Of a stretch of 64,000 bases of DNA, positions 40,246 through 49,926 are shown piece by piece. The position numbers and the translations under genes are program-made. Within the stretch, counting starts at the first letter, position 1. Every line of letters starts with the position of its first letter. The notes under the pieces were generated by a model that worked only from the letters and a program-made list of their open reading frames with translations, did not search any database and had not been told where the DNA came from. The stretch lies in assembly GCA_947493255.1 (NCBI GenBank), contig CANLQK010000007.1, forward strand, positions 1-64,000, written 5' to 3'. This DNA is from an uncultured Paracoccaceae bacterium. Its GTDB lineage: Bacteria > Pseudomonadota > Alphaproteobacteria > Rhodobacterales > Rhodobacteraceae.

Positions 40246-41085
40246 GTGACTTTCACTAACCAGCCGATTGCGAGAAGAAGGGGCATGATGAATCGCATTT
40301 TCACCTCTGTCGCAGCCTTGTGTGTTGCATTCCCTGTCCTTGCAGGCCCCGCCGATGGTGTGGTCGAGCTAGAGGTTTTACCTGGGTGGCGCACAGAAAC
40401 CGGCACCCATATCGCGGGTCTTCAAATTACTTTGGCACCAGGGTGGAAAACGTATTGGCGCGTTCCTGGTGATGGCGGCATTCCCCCACGTTTTGCGTGG
40501 GATGGGTCGCAAAACATGAACGAGATCGGGTTTCATTGGCCGGTACCAGAAGTGCACCACATCAACAGCATGCGATCTATCGGTTACGAAGGGATCGTTG
40601 TCATTCCAATGGAAGTGACGCTTGACGATGCTTCGGAACCGGCTCGGATGACGGGACAGGTGCAAATCGGTGTGTGTGAAGAAATCTGCGTGCCTGTGAC
40701 GTTGCCGATCGATGCTGTTTTGGCACCAGATGGCCGGCGCGACCCTGCGATCGTTGCCGCATTGGTAGACCGCCCTCAAACCGCGAACGAAGCAAATGTT
40801 GGTGCTGTTACATGTGCTATTGCACCCATTTCTGATGGCTTGCAAATCACGGCGCGCATCGCCATGCCGGCTATCGGTTCTAACGAAGAGGTTGTGATCG
40901 AAACCGGCGATCAGCAGGTCTGGGTTTCTGAACCAAAAACGCAGCGCGAAGGAAATGTGCTCGTTGCGCAGTCCGACATGATTCACGTGAACGGCGGCGG
41001 TTTTGCCGTCAACCGGTCCGAAATGCGCATCACGGTTTTCGCGGGCAATCAGGCTGTCGACATTCAAGGATGCAGCGCGGGTTAG
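40246..41085 (+). CDS. DsbD N-terminal-domain-like exported protein
   Basis: Signal-like start, GWKTYWRVPGDGGIPPRFAWDGSQN, GYEGIVVIPMEVTL, GVCEEICVPVTLP. Confidence 0.8.
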   Translation: MTFTNQPIARRRGMMNRIFTSVAALCVAFPVLAGPADGVVELEVLPGWRTETGTHIAGLQITLAPGWKTYWRVPGDGGIPPRFAWDGSQNMNEIGFHWPVPEVHHINSMRSIGYEGIVVIPMEVTLDDASEPARMTGQVQIGVCEEICVPVTLPIDAVLAPDGRRDPAIVAALVDRPQTANEANVGAVTCAIAPISDGLQITARIAMPAIGSNEEVVIETGDQQVWVSEPKTQREGNVLVAQSDMIHVNGGGFAVNRSEMRITVFAGNQAVDIQGCSAG

Positions 41086-41096
41086 GCCCCTATCTT

Positions 41097-44000
41097 TCAG
41101 CGGCTCGATGCAATCACCAACGCCGTGACACAATAAACAGCCAATAGCCAAACCAACGTTGCCGCGACGAACAGCCCAATTGCAGCCAAGACACTTGAAT
41201 CAATCATCGGCAAACGGTCTGACAGAATAGACCAAGCGGCTCCTGTTGCCAAAACAGGCAACACGATCGCGGCAAACAAACCAAACGTTCCCAAAGCAGC
41301 TAGCCGCGTCGGTAAAGCGATTGCGCGTGTCGAGCTAGAGAATGCGCGTTTCGCTGATTGGATCTGCACAGCAACATCACCCTGCATCGCCATCAGTGAC
41401 GGTACGATGAACAAAACCAACACCATTCCAAAGCCCAACCCATAGACCAACGTGATAACCGTCGGTTTTAGAAATTCGGCCTGTGAGGACCCTTCGTACA
41501 ATAACGGGGCGAGCCCCAAAACTGTGGTTAATGTCGTCAGCAGAACGGGCCGTAATCGGTCACTCACCCCATCGATAATTGCGGGCACACGTCCACGGGT
41601 TTCGGCGTACTCATCGATTGTTCGCACCAACACAATTGAATCATTGATAATAATTCCGGTCATGCCCAGCAGCCCGATCACAGTGAACATCGACAACGGG
41701 ACGCCCCACTGGGCGTGTCCGTAGATCGTCCCGATCAAGCCAAACGGAATAATTGCCATAACAACCATCGGTCGAGTCCAGCTTTGGAAAATCCACGAAA
41801 GGGTCAAAAAGATACCTGTCAGGCAAAACACCAATCCAATGCGCGCATCGTTCAAGAAATCGTTTTCCTGCTCGCTTAGGCCGGAAAGAGAGGTCGAAAC
41901 GCTATAAGCAGATTCAATGCGCGGGAGGATGTCGTCTTGGATAAGTTGTTGAATTTCAGCGGCGCGGTCATCGTCATCATCGGTCAAATCGCCAGTTACA
42001 GAAATCAATTGTACCCCGTTTTCGCGGGTCACTGTGCTGAAACCAGTACGCGACTGAACCGTAACAATATCGGCCAAAGGTACGTAGATGCCGCTTTGGG
42101 CACGCATTTGTGTGCGATCAAGGAAATCTGCCGTCAGTTCGCCATCGGGCAATTCAACACGGATCGTCGCAGACCGTGGCCCATCAGGGTAGGTCGCCGC
42201 CTCGATCCCGCCCAACCGGTCGCGCAAAACGTTCCCTAATGCGTCAATCGTAAACCCCAACGCTTGGCCCTGTGGCGTCAGCTCAAGGATCAGCTCTTCT
42301 TTGTCATAGGCAAGGGAATCCTCGACAGCAGAGATTTCACCGAACTGGGCCAGCTCGGCCTTCAGCGCCTCGGCGGCCGCTTTCAAAATTTCGGAATTTG
42401 CCCCGAACAGTTCAACATCAATGTCATCACCACCAGGCCCAGACCCAAACGACCGGAAGCTGACAGTTTCGACCATAGGGTGGCGAACCACGCGGCTTTG
42501 CAGGTCGGCAACGAAGGCAAAGCTTGAATAGGGGCGGCTGTCGGCATCGATCAATTCAATCGCGATGGCGCCCAATTGATCCGCGTCTTTTGTTTCAGTG
42601 CCTGCAATGCCTCGGCCGGAGTTCCCGCCAATTTCGGCGATTACGTAATCAAGCGGGTTTACGCCATGTTCGGCCTCGTATTCAGCGCCCAATGCTTCTG
42701 TCACCTCTTGCAGAGACGCCATCATTTCCAAAGTATCTTCGCGGGTCGCACCGGGCAGCATGGCGAAGTTGCCTGTTACGCTGCCTTGTTCGGGTGCGTT
42801 AAAGAACCGCCATTGAACATCACCGCGAATAAAGACGGCGGCTTGCGACGCCAGCAATAAAAGCGCCAACGCCATCACTGGATAACGTGCCCAAATGACG
42901 CCTGCCATGAAGGGCCGGAATAAGTGCAATTTCACCCAGTCAAACCCAATGTTCACTATACGTGACGGCATATCGTACCAACGATCTCCGCGGGCGCTTG
43001 CGGACAGCGCTTTGTACATGTGGTGAGGCAAGATAAAGAAACATTCAATCAACGATGCGATTAGGACGACGATCACTGTAAACGGGATATCGGCAATAAG
43101 GTCGCCAAACCGCCCGCCGACCAACACCAGCCCAAAGAATGCGATGATCGTGGTCAGCGTTGCGGAAAACACTGGACTGAACATTTTTTTGGCCGCGTTT
43201 TCGGCGGCTTCTGCTGGGCTTTCACCTAAATGCCGGAACCGATAATCGGCGTGTTCGCCCACGACAATTGCATCGTCCACCACAATGCCCAACGTGATGA
43301 TCAGCGCGAACAGTGAAATCATGTTAATGGTCAGCCCCGCCGCCCACATCAACGCAATTGCGCCACACATCGCGACAGGAATACCGGCTGCGACCCAAAA
43401 CGCGGTACGTGCGTTCAGGAACAGAAACAATAGCGTCACGACCAAGGCAAGGCCCACCAAGGCGTTTTCATATAGAATGGTCAGGCGGCCTGTAATCAGT
43501 TCGGCCCGCGCGCGGATCAATTCAATCGATGTACCAGCGGGCAGGGTGGCAGCGTAAATGTCAGCCGTTTCTTGTACGATGTTTTGGACTTCGATCGCAT
43601 CGCCAGTCGCTGGCCTATCCACGCGGATTGTGATCGCCGAGTCCGAACCAACGAAATAGGCGCGCACGCGATCGACCCCTTCCACATAGACATCCCCGAC
43701 ATCCCCAATCGTTAGCGTGGCACCACTTGCGTCTGTGCGCAGGGCAATTGCCTCAATCTCGTCAGCTGACCGTTTCTCGACACCGGTGCGCACGCGTGCC
43801 GCTCCGCTGACATCACCTGCAGGATCTGCGTTCACCTCTTCTGAAATCGCGCTCGCGATCTCTTGCATGCTGATGTCGTATTGGATCAACGCAAGCGAAG
43901 GGACTTCGATGATCGTCGATGGAGCGGCAATGCCGCGAATAGTGGTGTTCGTCACGCCTTGGGCAAAAAGGCGAACGGTGAATTCGTCTGCAAACCGCCC

Positions 44001-44456
44001 GAGCTGCGCTGGGTCAACGGGCCCCGTAATAACAACATCTGTAACACGATCGGACCATTGCCCGCGTCGCACGCTGGGGTCTTCGGCATCTTCGGGAAGG
44101 TCCGAAGTTGCATCGACGGCCAGCTGCACATCTTCGGCAGCCTTGGCCATATCCCAACCTGGTTCAAATTCCATCCGGATACGGGCGCTTCCCTCCGAAG
44201 AGGTCGAAGTGGTGTTCGTCACGCCTTCAACGGCCAAAAGGGCGGGTTGCAACACCTGTACCACGGCATTGTCGACATCTTCTGCACCCGCACCAGACCA
44301 TTGAGCAGTGACCGTCACGTTGTCCACGATCACATCAGGAAAGAACTGTGCGCGCATTTTTGGGTAGGCGGCAAATCCAGCTGCTAGCAGGATCACCATC
44401 AAAAGGTTCGCGGCGGTGCGGTGGCGAGTTAGGTAGGAAAGAACACCTTTGGTCAT
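41097..44456 (-). CDS. RND-family efflux transporter permease (AcrB/HAE1-like)
   Basis: 1119 aa; LFALIITLGIVVDDAIVVGE, two RND repeats, FTVIGLLGMTGIIINDSIVLV. Confidence 0.94.
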   Translation of the reverse strand: MTKGVLSYLTRHRTAANLLMVILLAAGFAAYPKMRAQFFPDVIVDNVTVTAQWSGAGAEDVDNAVVQVLQPALLAVEGVTNTTSTSSEGSARIRMEFEPGWDMAKAAEDVQLAVDATSDLPEDAEDPSVRRGQWSDRVTDVVITGPVDPAQLGRFADEFTVRLFAQGVTNTTIRGIAAPSTIIEVPSLALIQYDISMQEIASAISEEVNADPAGDVSGAARVRTGVEKRSADEIEAIALRTDASGATLTIGDVGDVYVEGVDRVRAYFVGSDSAITIRVDRPATGDAIEVQNIVQETADIYAATLPAGTSIELIRARAELITGRLTILYENALVGLALVVTLLFLFLNARTAFWVAAGIPVAMCGAIALMWAAGLTINMISLFALIITLGIVVDDAIVVGEHADYRFRHLGESPAEAAENAAKKMFSPVFSATLTTIIAFFGLVLVGGRFGDLIADIPFTVIVVLIASLIECFFILPHHMYKALSASARGDRWYDMPSRIVNIGFDWVKLHLFRPFMAGVIWARYPVMALALLLLASQAAVFIRGDVQWRFFNAPEQGSVTGNFAMLPGATREDTLEMMASLQEVTEALGAEYEAEHGVNPLDYVIAEIGGNSGRGIAGTETKDADQLGAIAIELIDADSRPYSSFAFVADLQSRVVRHPMVETVSFRSFGSGPGGDDIDVELFGANSEILKAAAEALKAELAQFGEISAVEDSLAYDKEELILELTPQGQALGFTIDALGNVLRDRLGGIEAATYPDGPRSATIRVELPDGELTADFLDRTQMRAQSGIYVPLADIVTVQSRTGFSTVTRENGVQLISVTGDLTDDDDDRAAEIQQLIQDDILPRIESAYSVSTSLSGLSEQENDFLNDARIGLVFCLTGIFLTLSWIFQSWTRPMVVMAIIPFGLIGTIYGHAQWGVPLSMFTVIGLLGMTGIIINDSIVLVRTIDEYAETRGRVPAIIDGVSDRLRPVLLTTLTTVLGLAPLLYEGSSQAEFLKPTVITLVYGLGFGMVLVLFIVPSLMAMQGDVAVQIQSAKRAFSSSTRAIALPTRLAALGTFGLFAAIVLPVLATGAAWSILSDRLPMIDSSVLAAIGLFVAATLVWLLAVYCVTALVIASSR

Positions 44457-44459
44457 GGC

Positions 44460-45917
44460 CTAGGTCCCCATCCGTTCTTCTAACCGCTCAATGACATCTG
44501 ACGGGACCTCGTCCTGTTCAAGCTGCTCCAATATACGTGTTTTCACTGGCGGGGGCATTCTGCTTTCTTCGACAAACGCAACCAAACGAGCGCGCCGGTC
44601 GGGCGCAAGGGTAACCATTTCCGGTGCCTCTGGCGCGACGGTTTCTGCATTGGGGTCGATGGGCTGCACCGCAATCCCTTGCCCTAACAACGGCGACCGT
44701 TCTGCCACGATCTGCCGGCCATACGTTTCACGCCCACGGATAAGAACATCATCACCTTGACGGCGGACCAGTTCGATCTCGACCTCCTCCAGTCTATTCT
44801 CATCACCAAGAACGAGGACCGTTTCGTTTGCACCTACAGCGGTGGACGGCACGCGCGCCACGCCGCGCAATTCCGGTTCGGTCACTGTGACTGTCACAAA
44901 ATCACCTGGCCGTAGTGCAGCGGATGTTTCGAGTTTCGCAAAAATCAAACGGCCTGTCTGACCTTCGCCCACCAATGCGCTTTCTCGTGAAATCTGACCT
45001 TTTGCGGTGATCGTCAGCCCTTGGGCTTCTAAAGTGACCAGTATGTCGGCGTTGCTAAGGTTTCCATCCTCTCCGACCAGTCGTGCATACTGGGCGGTAG
45101 AAAGGCGGAAAGAAACTTCTAGGTCGTCTTTGCGAATAAGTTCCCCCAGCCGTTCGTTGGCTGTTACACGAACCCCTGTCGCAACACTGACATCCGCTAA
45201 AGTTCCAGAAAACGGCGCAAGGATTTCGGTATCGGCCAAAACGCGATCCGCATCCGCAAGGTTAAGCTGTTCGCGGCTTAGCTGAGTTGCGGCTTGGTCC
45301 AATCGAGCTTGTGCCTGCGCGTCGGCCTGTCTGCGCGACAGGACCGCTTGGCGGGCAGAAGACAGCGCCAATTCAGCCGTTTCGGTTGCGGCTGCCGTGC
45401 CAACGCCCCTTTGTTCAAGGTCCCGTTGACGGGTCAAAGCCTGTTGACGAAGTTCGGCTTGTTCAACCGCTGCCGCCATTTCGTCTTGTGCCAGAACCAG
45501 CGCGCGCTCTGCATCTCGTTTTTCAGCCTCTGCGTCGCGCAAATCTGCGGCGACGCGATCACGTGCAGATTGAGCGTCTCGTGCGTCAATCCGCACCAAG
45601 ACTTCGCCTTCCGACACCCGCCCACCGTCAACAAAATTTTCTGAAACTTCGAGGATTGTTCCGCCAGATAACGCCCGAATGCCAAGCGTGTTTGCGCTGT
45701 CCAACTGACCAAACACGACCAGCTCCGGTGCAACTGTTTGGGGGGTGACGGTTACAACATTTACGGACAAAACCCGTTCTCGCTGGGGAAAACTTCGAGG
45801 TTCGGCGTTCATCCGTTCCTGAACGGCCAACCGAACTGTATTTCCTGCCCAAGCAAACAACGCCAAAGTTACCGCCAGCAGGAAAATGCCAATCAGGCTT
45901 CTGCGAATGAACTGCAT
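44460..45917 (-). CDS. RND periplasmic adaptor (membrane fusion protein)
   Basis: N-terminal TM, coiled-coil hairpin, TEILAPFSGTLADVSVATGVRVTANERLGELI; start at MQFIRR. Confidence 0.9.
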   Translation of the reverse strand: MQFIRRSLIGIFLLAVTLALFAWAGNTVRLAVQERMNAEPRSFPQRERVLSVNVVTVTPQTVAPELVVFGQLDSANTLGIRALSGGTILEVSENFVDGGRVSEGEVLVRIDARDAQSARDRVAADLRDAEAEKRDAERALVLAQDEMAAAVEQAELRQQALTRQRDLEQRGVGTAAATETAELALSSARQAVLSRRQADAQAQARLDQAATQLSREQLNLADADRVLADTEILAPFSGTLADVSVATGVRVTANERLGELIRKDDLEVSFRLSTAQYARLVGEDGNLSNADILVTLEAQGLTITAKGQISRESALVGEGQTGRLIFAKLETSAALRPGDFVTVTVTEPELRGVARVPSTAVGANETVLVLGDENRLEEVEIELVRRQGDDVLIRGRETYGRQIVAERSPLLGQGIAVQPIDPNAETVAPEAPEMVTLAPDRRARLVAFVEESRMPPPVKTRILEQLEQDEVPSDVIERLEERMGT

Positions 45918-46005
45918 CTTATAAAATTCTCCGTTTGCCCATAAAAGACAGATAGCCCGCGCGGCCAATTAGCAAAGGCAATTAAGCGTTATACGTAGCA
46001 GCACA

Positions 46006-46545
46006 CTATTTCCGTCGCTGATGTTCGTCCAATCGCGGTAGAATTTCTACAAAGTTGCAAGGACGGTGCCGATAGTCCAGTTGCCACACCAAAATGTCAT
46101 CCCATGCGTCTTTGCACGCGCCAGTGCTGCCGGGCAAAGCAAACAGATAGGTGCCATTTGCAACGCCCCCGGTTGCCCTAGATTGCACGGCGCTTGTGCC
46201 GATCTTCTTCATCGACACCATCGTGAAAACCGTCCCGAACGCGTCGATCTCTTTTTCGTAAACGTCACGGTGCGCCTCGACTGTCACATCCCGTCCTGTC
46301 AGGCCGGTTCCGCCAGTCGACAATACAACGTCAATGTCAGGGTCCGCGCACCATGCGCGCAGTTGGTCAGCAATTTGCTCCCGCTCATCGCGCACCATCT
46401 TGCGGTCGGCCAGATGGTGGCCCGCTTTTTCAAGGCGATCCACCAGTGTTTGGCCTGATCGATCGTCATCCAACCCGCGGGTGTCACTGACGCTCAATAC
46501 AGCGATGCGTACAGGAATAAATTCGCGAGTTTCATCTAGGCTCAT
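46006..46545 (-). CDS. moaB: Molybdenum cofactor biosynthesis protein B
   Basis: VRIAVLSVSDTRGLDDDRSGQTLVDRLEKAGH, VVLSTGGTGLTGRDVTVEA, NGTYLFALPGSTGACKDAWD; TGATG overlap with the upstream stop sets the start at 46545. Confidence 0.92.
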   Translation of the reverse strand: MSLDETREFIPVRIAVLSVSDTRGLDDDRSGQTLVDRLEKAGHHLADRKMVRDEREQIADQLRAWCADPDIDVVLSTGGTGLTGRDVTVEAHRDVYEKEIDAFGTVFTMVSMKKIGTSAVQSRATGGVANGTYLFALPGSTGACKDAWDDILVWQLDYRHRPCNFVEILPRLDEHQRRK

Positions 46546-47321
46546 CAGTGATCTTTCATTCGAGATTTTAGCGCCAAAAGGTCTGCCCACGCATCGCGCT
46601 TGGAAGGTCCGTTGGTCAAAAGGTAGCTGGGTGCGAACACAGGTAGGGCAGGCACGTTTTCGACGTCGGCCCATTTGCCGCGCAGGCGGGTCATACCACT
46701 GCGACCCATCAATGCGTGACACGGGCCGTTGCCCATCAAAACCAAAACTTTTGGGGCAGCGAGTTCGATATGGCGTTTCAAGAAAGGCACCATCATGGCC
46801 AATTCAGTTGCATTCGGGTCGCGGTTTTGCGGCGGGTTCCAAGGGATGACCGGTGCCATATAAACCGCGTTGTCACCGGTTCTGGCGAGCCCGATGGCCG
46901 CAAACATTTTGTCAAACAACACACCGGCGCGTCCGGCCATCAATTGCCCTGCGCGATCGTCATCGCGGTCTGGCGCATCGGTGATGATCATCACGTCAGA
47001 CCCAGCGGTCCCGTCAGAAAAAATGAAATTACGTGCGGCTGCTTTCAAATCGCAATGTTCAAACGCCAACATCGCGGCGCGCAAGCCGTCCAAATCTTGT
47101 GCCGCTTGTGCTGTGCTTTGGGCAATGGCAGCGGTATCTACCTGCGGTTCTGGCGTGGGTTCTGGCGGTGCCGTATCTGCCGGTTTCACCTTAGGTGCAG
47201 GCTTCTTGTCTTCCAGCGCATACCGATCAATGGGTTCATCGCACATAGCCTCGTCTGCGCCCATCTCGACCTGCCAGTCGAGAAGCGCTTTCGATGTCCA
47301 ATAATCCACAGCCGATTCCAT
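46545..47321 (-). CDS. Family-4-like uracil-DNA glycosylase homologue with degenerate motifs
   Basis: Overall UDG fold signatures (AGRAGVLFDKMFAAIGL, PWNPPQNRDPNATE, RLRGKW, YLLTNGPSKRDAWADLL) but GEAPG reads TDAPD and HPAY reads APSY. Confidence 0.75.
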   Translation of the reverse strand: MESAVDYWTSKALLDWQVEMGADEAMCDEPIDRYALEDKKPAPKVKPADTAPPEPTPEPQVDTAAIAQSTAQAAQDLDGLRAAMLAFEHCDLKAAARNFIFSDGTAGSDVMIITDAPDRDDDRAGQLMAGRAGVLFDKMFAAIGLARTGDNAVYMAPVIPWNPPQNRDPNATELAMMVPFLKRHIELAAPKVLVLMGNGPCHALMGRSGMTRLRGKWADVENVPALPVFAPSYLLTNGPSKRDAWADLLALKSRMKDH

Positions 47322-47429
47322 GCCCCATGTTAGCGCGCCCTGCATAGGACTTCACGCTCGTTCTTACCTCTCTGGCTTGCCCCGTCTGGCCGTCGTCCCT
47401 ATAAGCAGCCAAACCAGATCGGAGGCTTC

Positions 47430-48392
47430 ATGGCATTTCGCGCATCGCACCTTTTGGGCATCGAACATCTCCACCCCACGGAAATAACGACTTTGTTGGA
47501 TTTGGCGGACCGTTACGCCGAAGATAACCGGCTGGGTCGCCCACACCGTGACGTGCTGGAGGGGCTGACCCAAATCAATATGTTTTTCGAAAACTCGACC
47601 CGTACACAGGCGAGTTTTGAAATTGCTGGGAAACGTTTGGGGGCCGATGTGATGAACATGGCGATGCAGGCCAGTTCCATCAAGAAGGGCGAAACGCTGA
47701 TCGATACAGCCCTAACCTTGAACGCCATGCACCCTGACCTGTTGGTCGTGCGCCACCCTAATTCTGGTGCGGTGGATCTTTTGTCCCAAAAGGTGAACTG
47801 CGCAGTACTGAATGCAGGGGACGGTAAACACGAACATCCCACACAAGCACTGTTAGACGCGCTGACAATCCGTCGTGCCAAGGGCCGTTTGCACCGCCTG
47901 TCGATCGCAATTTGCGGCGACGTTGCCCATAGTCGCGTGGCGCGTTCGAACATCATGTTGCTGGGTAAAATGGAAAACCGCGTGCGGCTTGTTGGCCCTC
48001 CGACCTTGCTGCCATCTGGCATTGAACATTTCGGCGTCGAGGTTTTTCATGACATGCGCGAAGGTTTGAAAGACGTCGACGTCGTGATGATGTTGCGTCT
48101 TCAAAAAGAACGCATGGATGGTGGGTTTATCCCGTCCGAACGCGAATATTTCCATCGCTACGGGTTGGACGCAGAGAAATTAAGCCATGCCAAAGACGAC
48201 GCAATCGTCATGCACCCAGGGCCAATGAACCGCGGCGTTGAAATCGACGGCACAATCGCGGATGACATCAACCGCAGCGTTATCCAGGAACAGGTCGAGA
48301 TGGGCGTCGCCGTCCGTATGGCTGCAATGGATCTTCTGGCGCGTAATTTGAAGGCCAAACGCGGTGCAAAAGCAGCAGGGGTTATGGTTTGA
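47430..48392 (+). CDS. pyrB: Aspartate carbamoyltransferase catalytic subunit
   Basis: [54 protein letters not shown]. Confidence 0.97.
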   Translation: MAFRASHLLGIEHLHPTEITTLLDLADRYAEDNRLGRPHRDVLEGLTQINMFFENSTRTQASFEIAGKRLGADVMNMAMQASSIKKGETLIDTALTLNAMHPDLLVVRHPNSGAVDLLSQKVNCAVLNAGDGKHEHPTQALLDALTIRRAKGRLHRLSIAICGDVAHSRVARSNIMLLGKMENRVRLVGPPTLLPSGIEHFGVEVFHDMREGLKDVDVVMMLRLQKERMDGGFIPSEREYFHRYGLDAEKLSHAKDDAIVMHPGPMNRGVEIDGTIADDINRSVIQEQVEMGVAVRMAAMDLLARNLKAKRGAKAAGVMV

Positions 48393-48802
48393 CCAAAGGC
48401 CTTCCTCCGCTTGAAGACGATGAAACCGTATTGCACGACCATGTGCCGAGCATGCGGAAATTTCGCAAAGCGGCCTTGATTGCTATCGCAATCACGCTCG
48501 TCCCAACGGTGGTCTTTGCTGCGCTTTGGCCAGACACTGGCGCAGCTGTTGTGCCGCTTTTGTTAACCTGCGTTGTGTTGGTGCAAGAACGGCTAACATT
48601 GGGTCGCCACCGTGCGTGGGTCACAAACCAAAGGGTGATCTTGCAAGGTGGACGTGACGCGCCGCTGTGGGATGTTGCAGGGGTTACGCCGCGCTGGGCT
48701 GGCGTTATCCTCGATGGGGTCGATCTCCGGCTTGCTTATGTGGCCGACGTACAGGTTTTGCGCGATGTCATTACGTTCGCCCAATCAAAAGGTGACACAT
48801 GA
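48389..48802 (+). CDS. Small membrane protein, bacterial-PH-like; first of three ORFs between pyrB and pyrC-like
   Basis: TTG start overlapping the pyrB TGA (TTGA); two TM segments then [25 protein letters not shown]. Confidence 0.75.
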   Translation: MTKGLPPLEDDETVLHDHVPSMRKFRKAALIAIAITLVPTVVFAALWPDTGAAVVPLLLTCVVLVQERLTLGRHRAWVTNQRVILQGGRDAPLWDVAGVTPRWAGVILDGVDLRLAYVADVQVLRDVITFAQSKGDT

Positions 48803-49341
48803 CTGACGTTGTTGGCGAATACGAACATGGGGTCGTGCGGGTCTTCCTTCTCGACGCCGGGTTGCGTGCCGAAATTCAAGAAACAGGGGCCTACGATGCG
48901 TTCTGCACGGCGCTGGGCATCACGGGTATCAACGCCGACGACGTGCTACAGCTCGAAACGCTGTCGCTGGAAGATATGCCATTGGCAGATTTTTTGCAGT
49001 CGGGATATGACGCCAACGAAGATGACCTGACCGAGTATCAGTTCCAGCTCGACGCAGTCAGCGACAGTGATGCAATGGTTTTGATCGTTCGCTCTGGTGC
49101 GTTTGTTGAACGCCCAGCGACGTTCGCCACCGAAGGCCCCGCCCGCCTGATCGCCACGCTGCGCGAACCCGATTTCGAGGTCCCAATGACACCGCTGCCG
49201 AACCCAGACCCAACAGCGGTTCTTGAAGATGTCCCCGCAAAAAAGAAACCATCAGACGCCGCAATGTCGGGTCGCATCGCGACCATCGCGTTGTTGCTGA
49301 TGGCGTTGCTGGTTTGGTTGATGATTAGGATTGCTGGATGA
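48799..49341 (+). CDS. Hypothetical acidic protein with C-terminal TM anchor
   Basis: ATGA overlap both sides; soluble acidic domain, C-terminal MSGRIATIALLLMALLVWLMIRIAG. Confidence 0.78.
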   Translation: MTDVVGEYEHGVVRVFLLDAGLRAEIQETGAYDAFCTALGITGINADDVLQLETLSLEDMPLADFLQSGYDANEDDLTEYQFQLDAVSDSDAMVLIVRSGAFVERPATFATEGPARLIATLREPDFEVPMTPLPNPDPTAVLEDVPAKKKPSDAAMSGRIATIALLLMALLVWLMIRIAG

Positions 49342-49880
49342 CGCAAACAACACAGCCCTCTGAATGGAAAAATATCTTGTCTGAAGACGAGAATATCCTT
49401 TGGCAGGGTGCGCCGGATAGATCGTTTCACGTTCCGCCAAAGAACCTTTTCCTTGTCATCTTTGGTTTGTTCTTCGCGGGTTTCGCATTGTTTTGGATGA
49501 CGATGGCCTACAGTGCCGGCGGAACATTCTGGATGTTCGGGCTTCTGCATTTTTCCGTTGGTGTCGGGATCATCGCGATTGCCCTATTTGGTGGGACGTA
49601 TAAGCGCCGTCACACGTTTTACACGCTTACAGACCAAAACGCCTATATCGCGACGAACTTGCCAATCGTCGGCAGAAAGCTGAACACGTTTCGGATAACA
49701 GATACTACGCCGATTTCTTATGCACCTGGGCATCTCGCAACGGTTCACTTTGCTACAAAACAGGTGCGTACCAAGAACGGGTATCGCACAGTTGATATAG
49801 GGTTTGAACGCATCGAGGATGGCGGCGACGTGTATCGGTTGATACGTCAACTCCAAGACCCAAAAGAAGGGGACATGTAA
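49338..49880 (+). CDS. Membrane protein, bacterial-PH-like
   Basis: SEDENILWQGAPDRSF, two TM segments, HTFYTLTDQNAYIATNLPIVGRKLNTFRI. Confidence 0.78.
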   Translation: MTQTTQPSEWKNILSEDENILWQGAPDRSFHVPPKNLFLVIFGLFFAGFALFWMTMAYSAGGTFWMFGLLHFSVGVGIIAIALFGGTYKRRHTFYTLTDQNAYIATNLPIVGRKLNTFRITDTTPISYAPGHLATVHFATKQVRTKNGYRTVDIGFERIEDGGDVYRLIRQLQDPKEGDM

Positions 49881-49926
49881 TGACCTGTTCCTTGAAACTA
49901 AAACGAGCCACTGGTGAAGGGTAAAT

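Noticed and set aside
40378-41151. 257-aa minus-strand ORF
   Set aside because: Antisense to the DsbD-N-like gene, which has clear family motifs; shadow ORF with unusual His/Arg/Asn composition.
43717-44304. 195-aa plus-strand ORF
   Set aside because: Fully antisense to the RND transporter gene; composition is a Ser/Ala/Thr-rich shadow frame with no recognisable family.
47513-48022. 169-aa minus-strand ORF
   Set aside because: Antisense shadow of pyrB.
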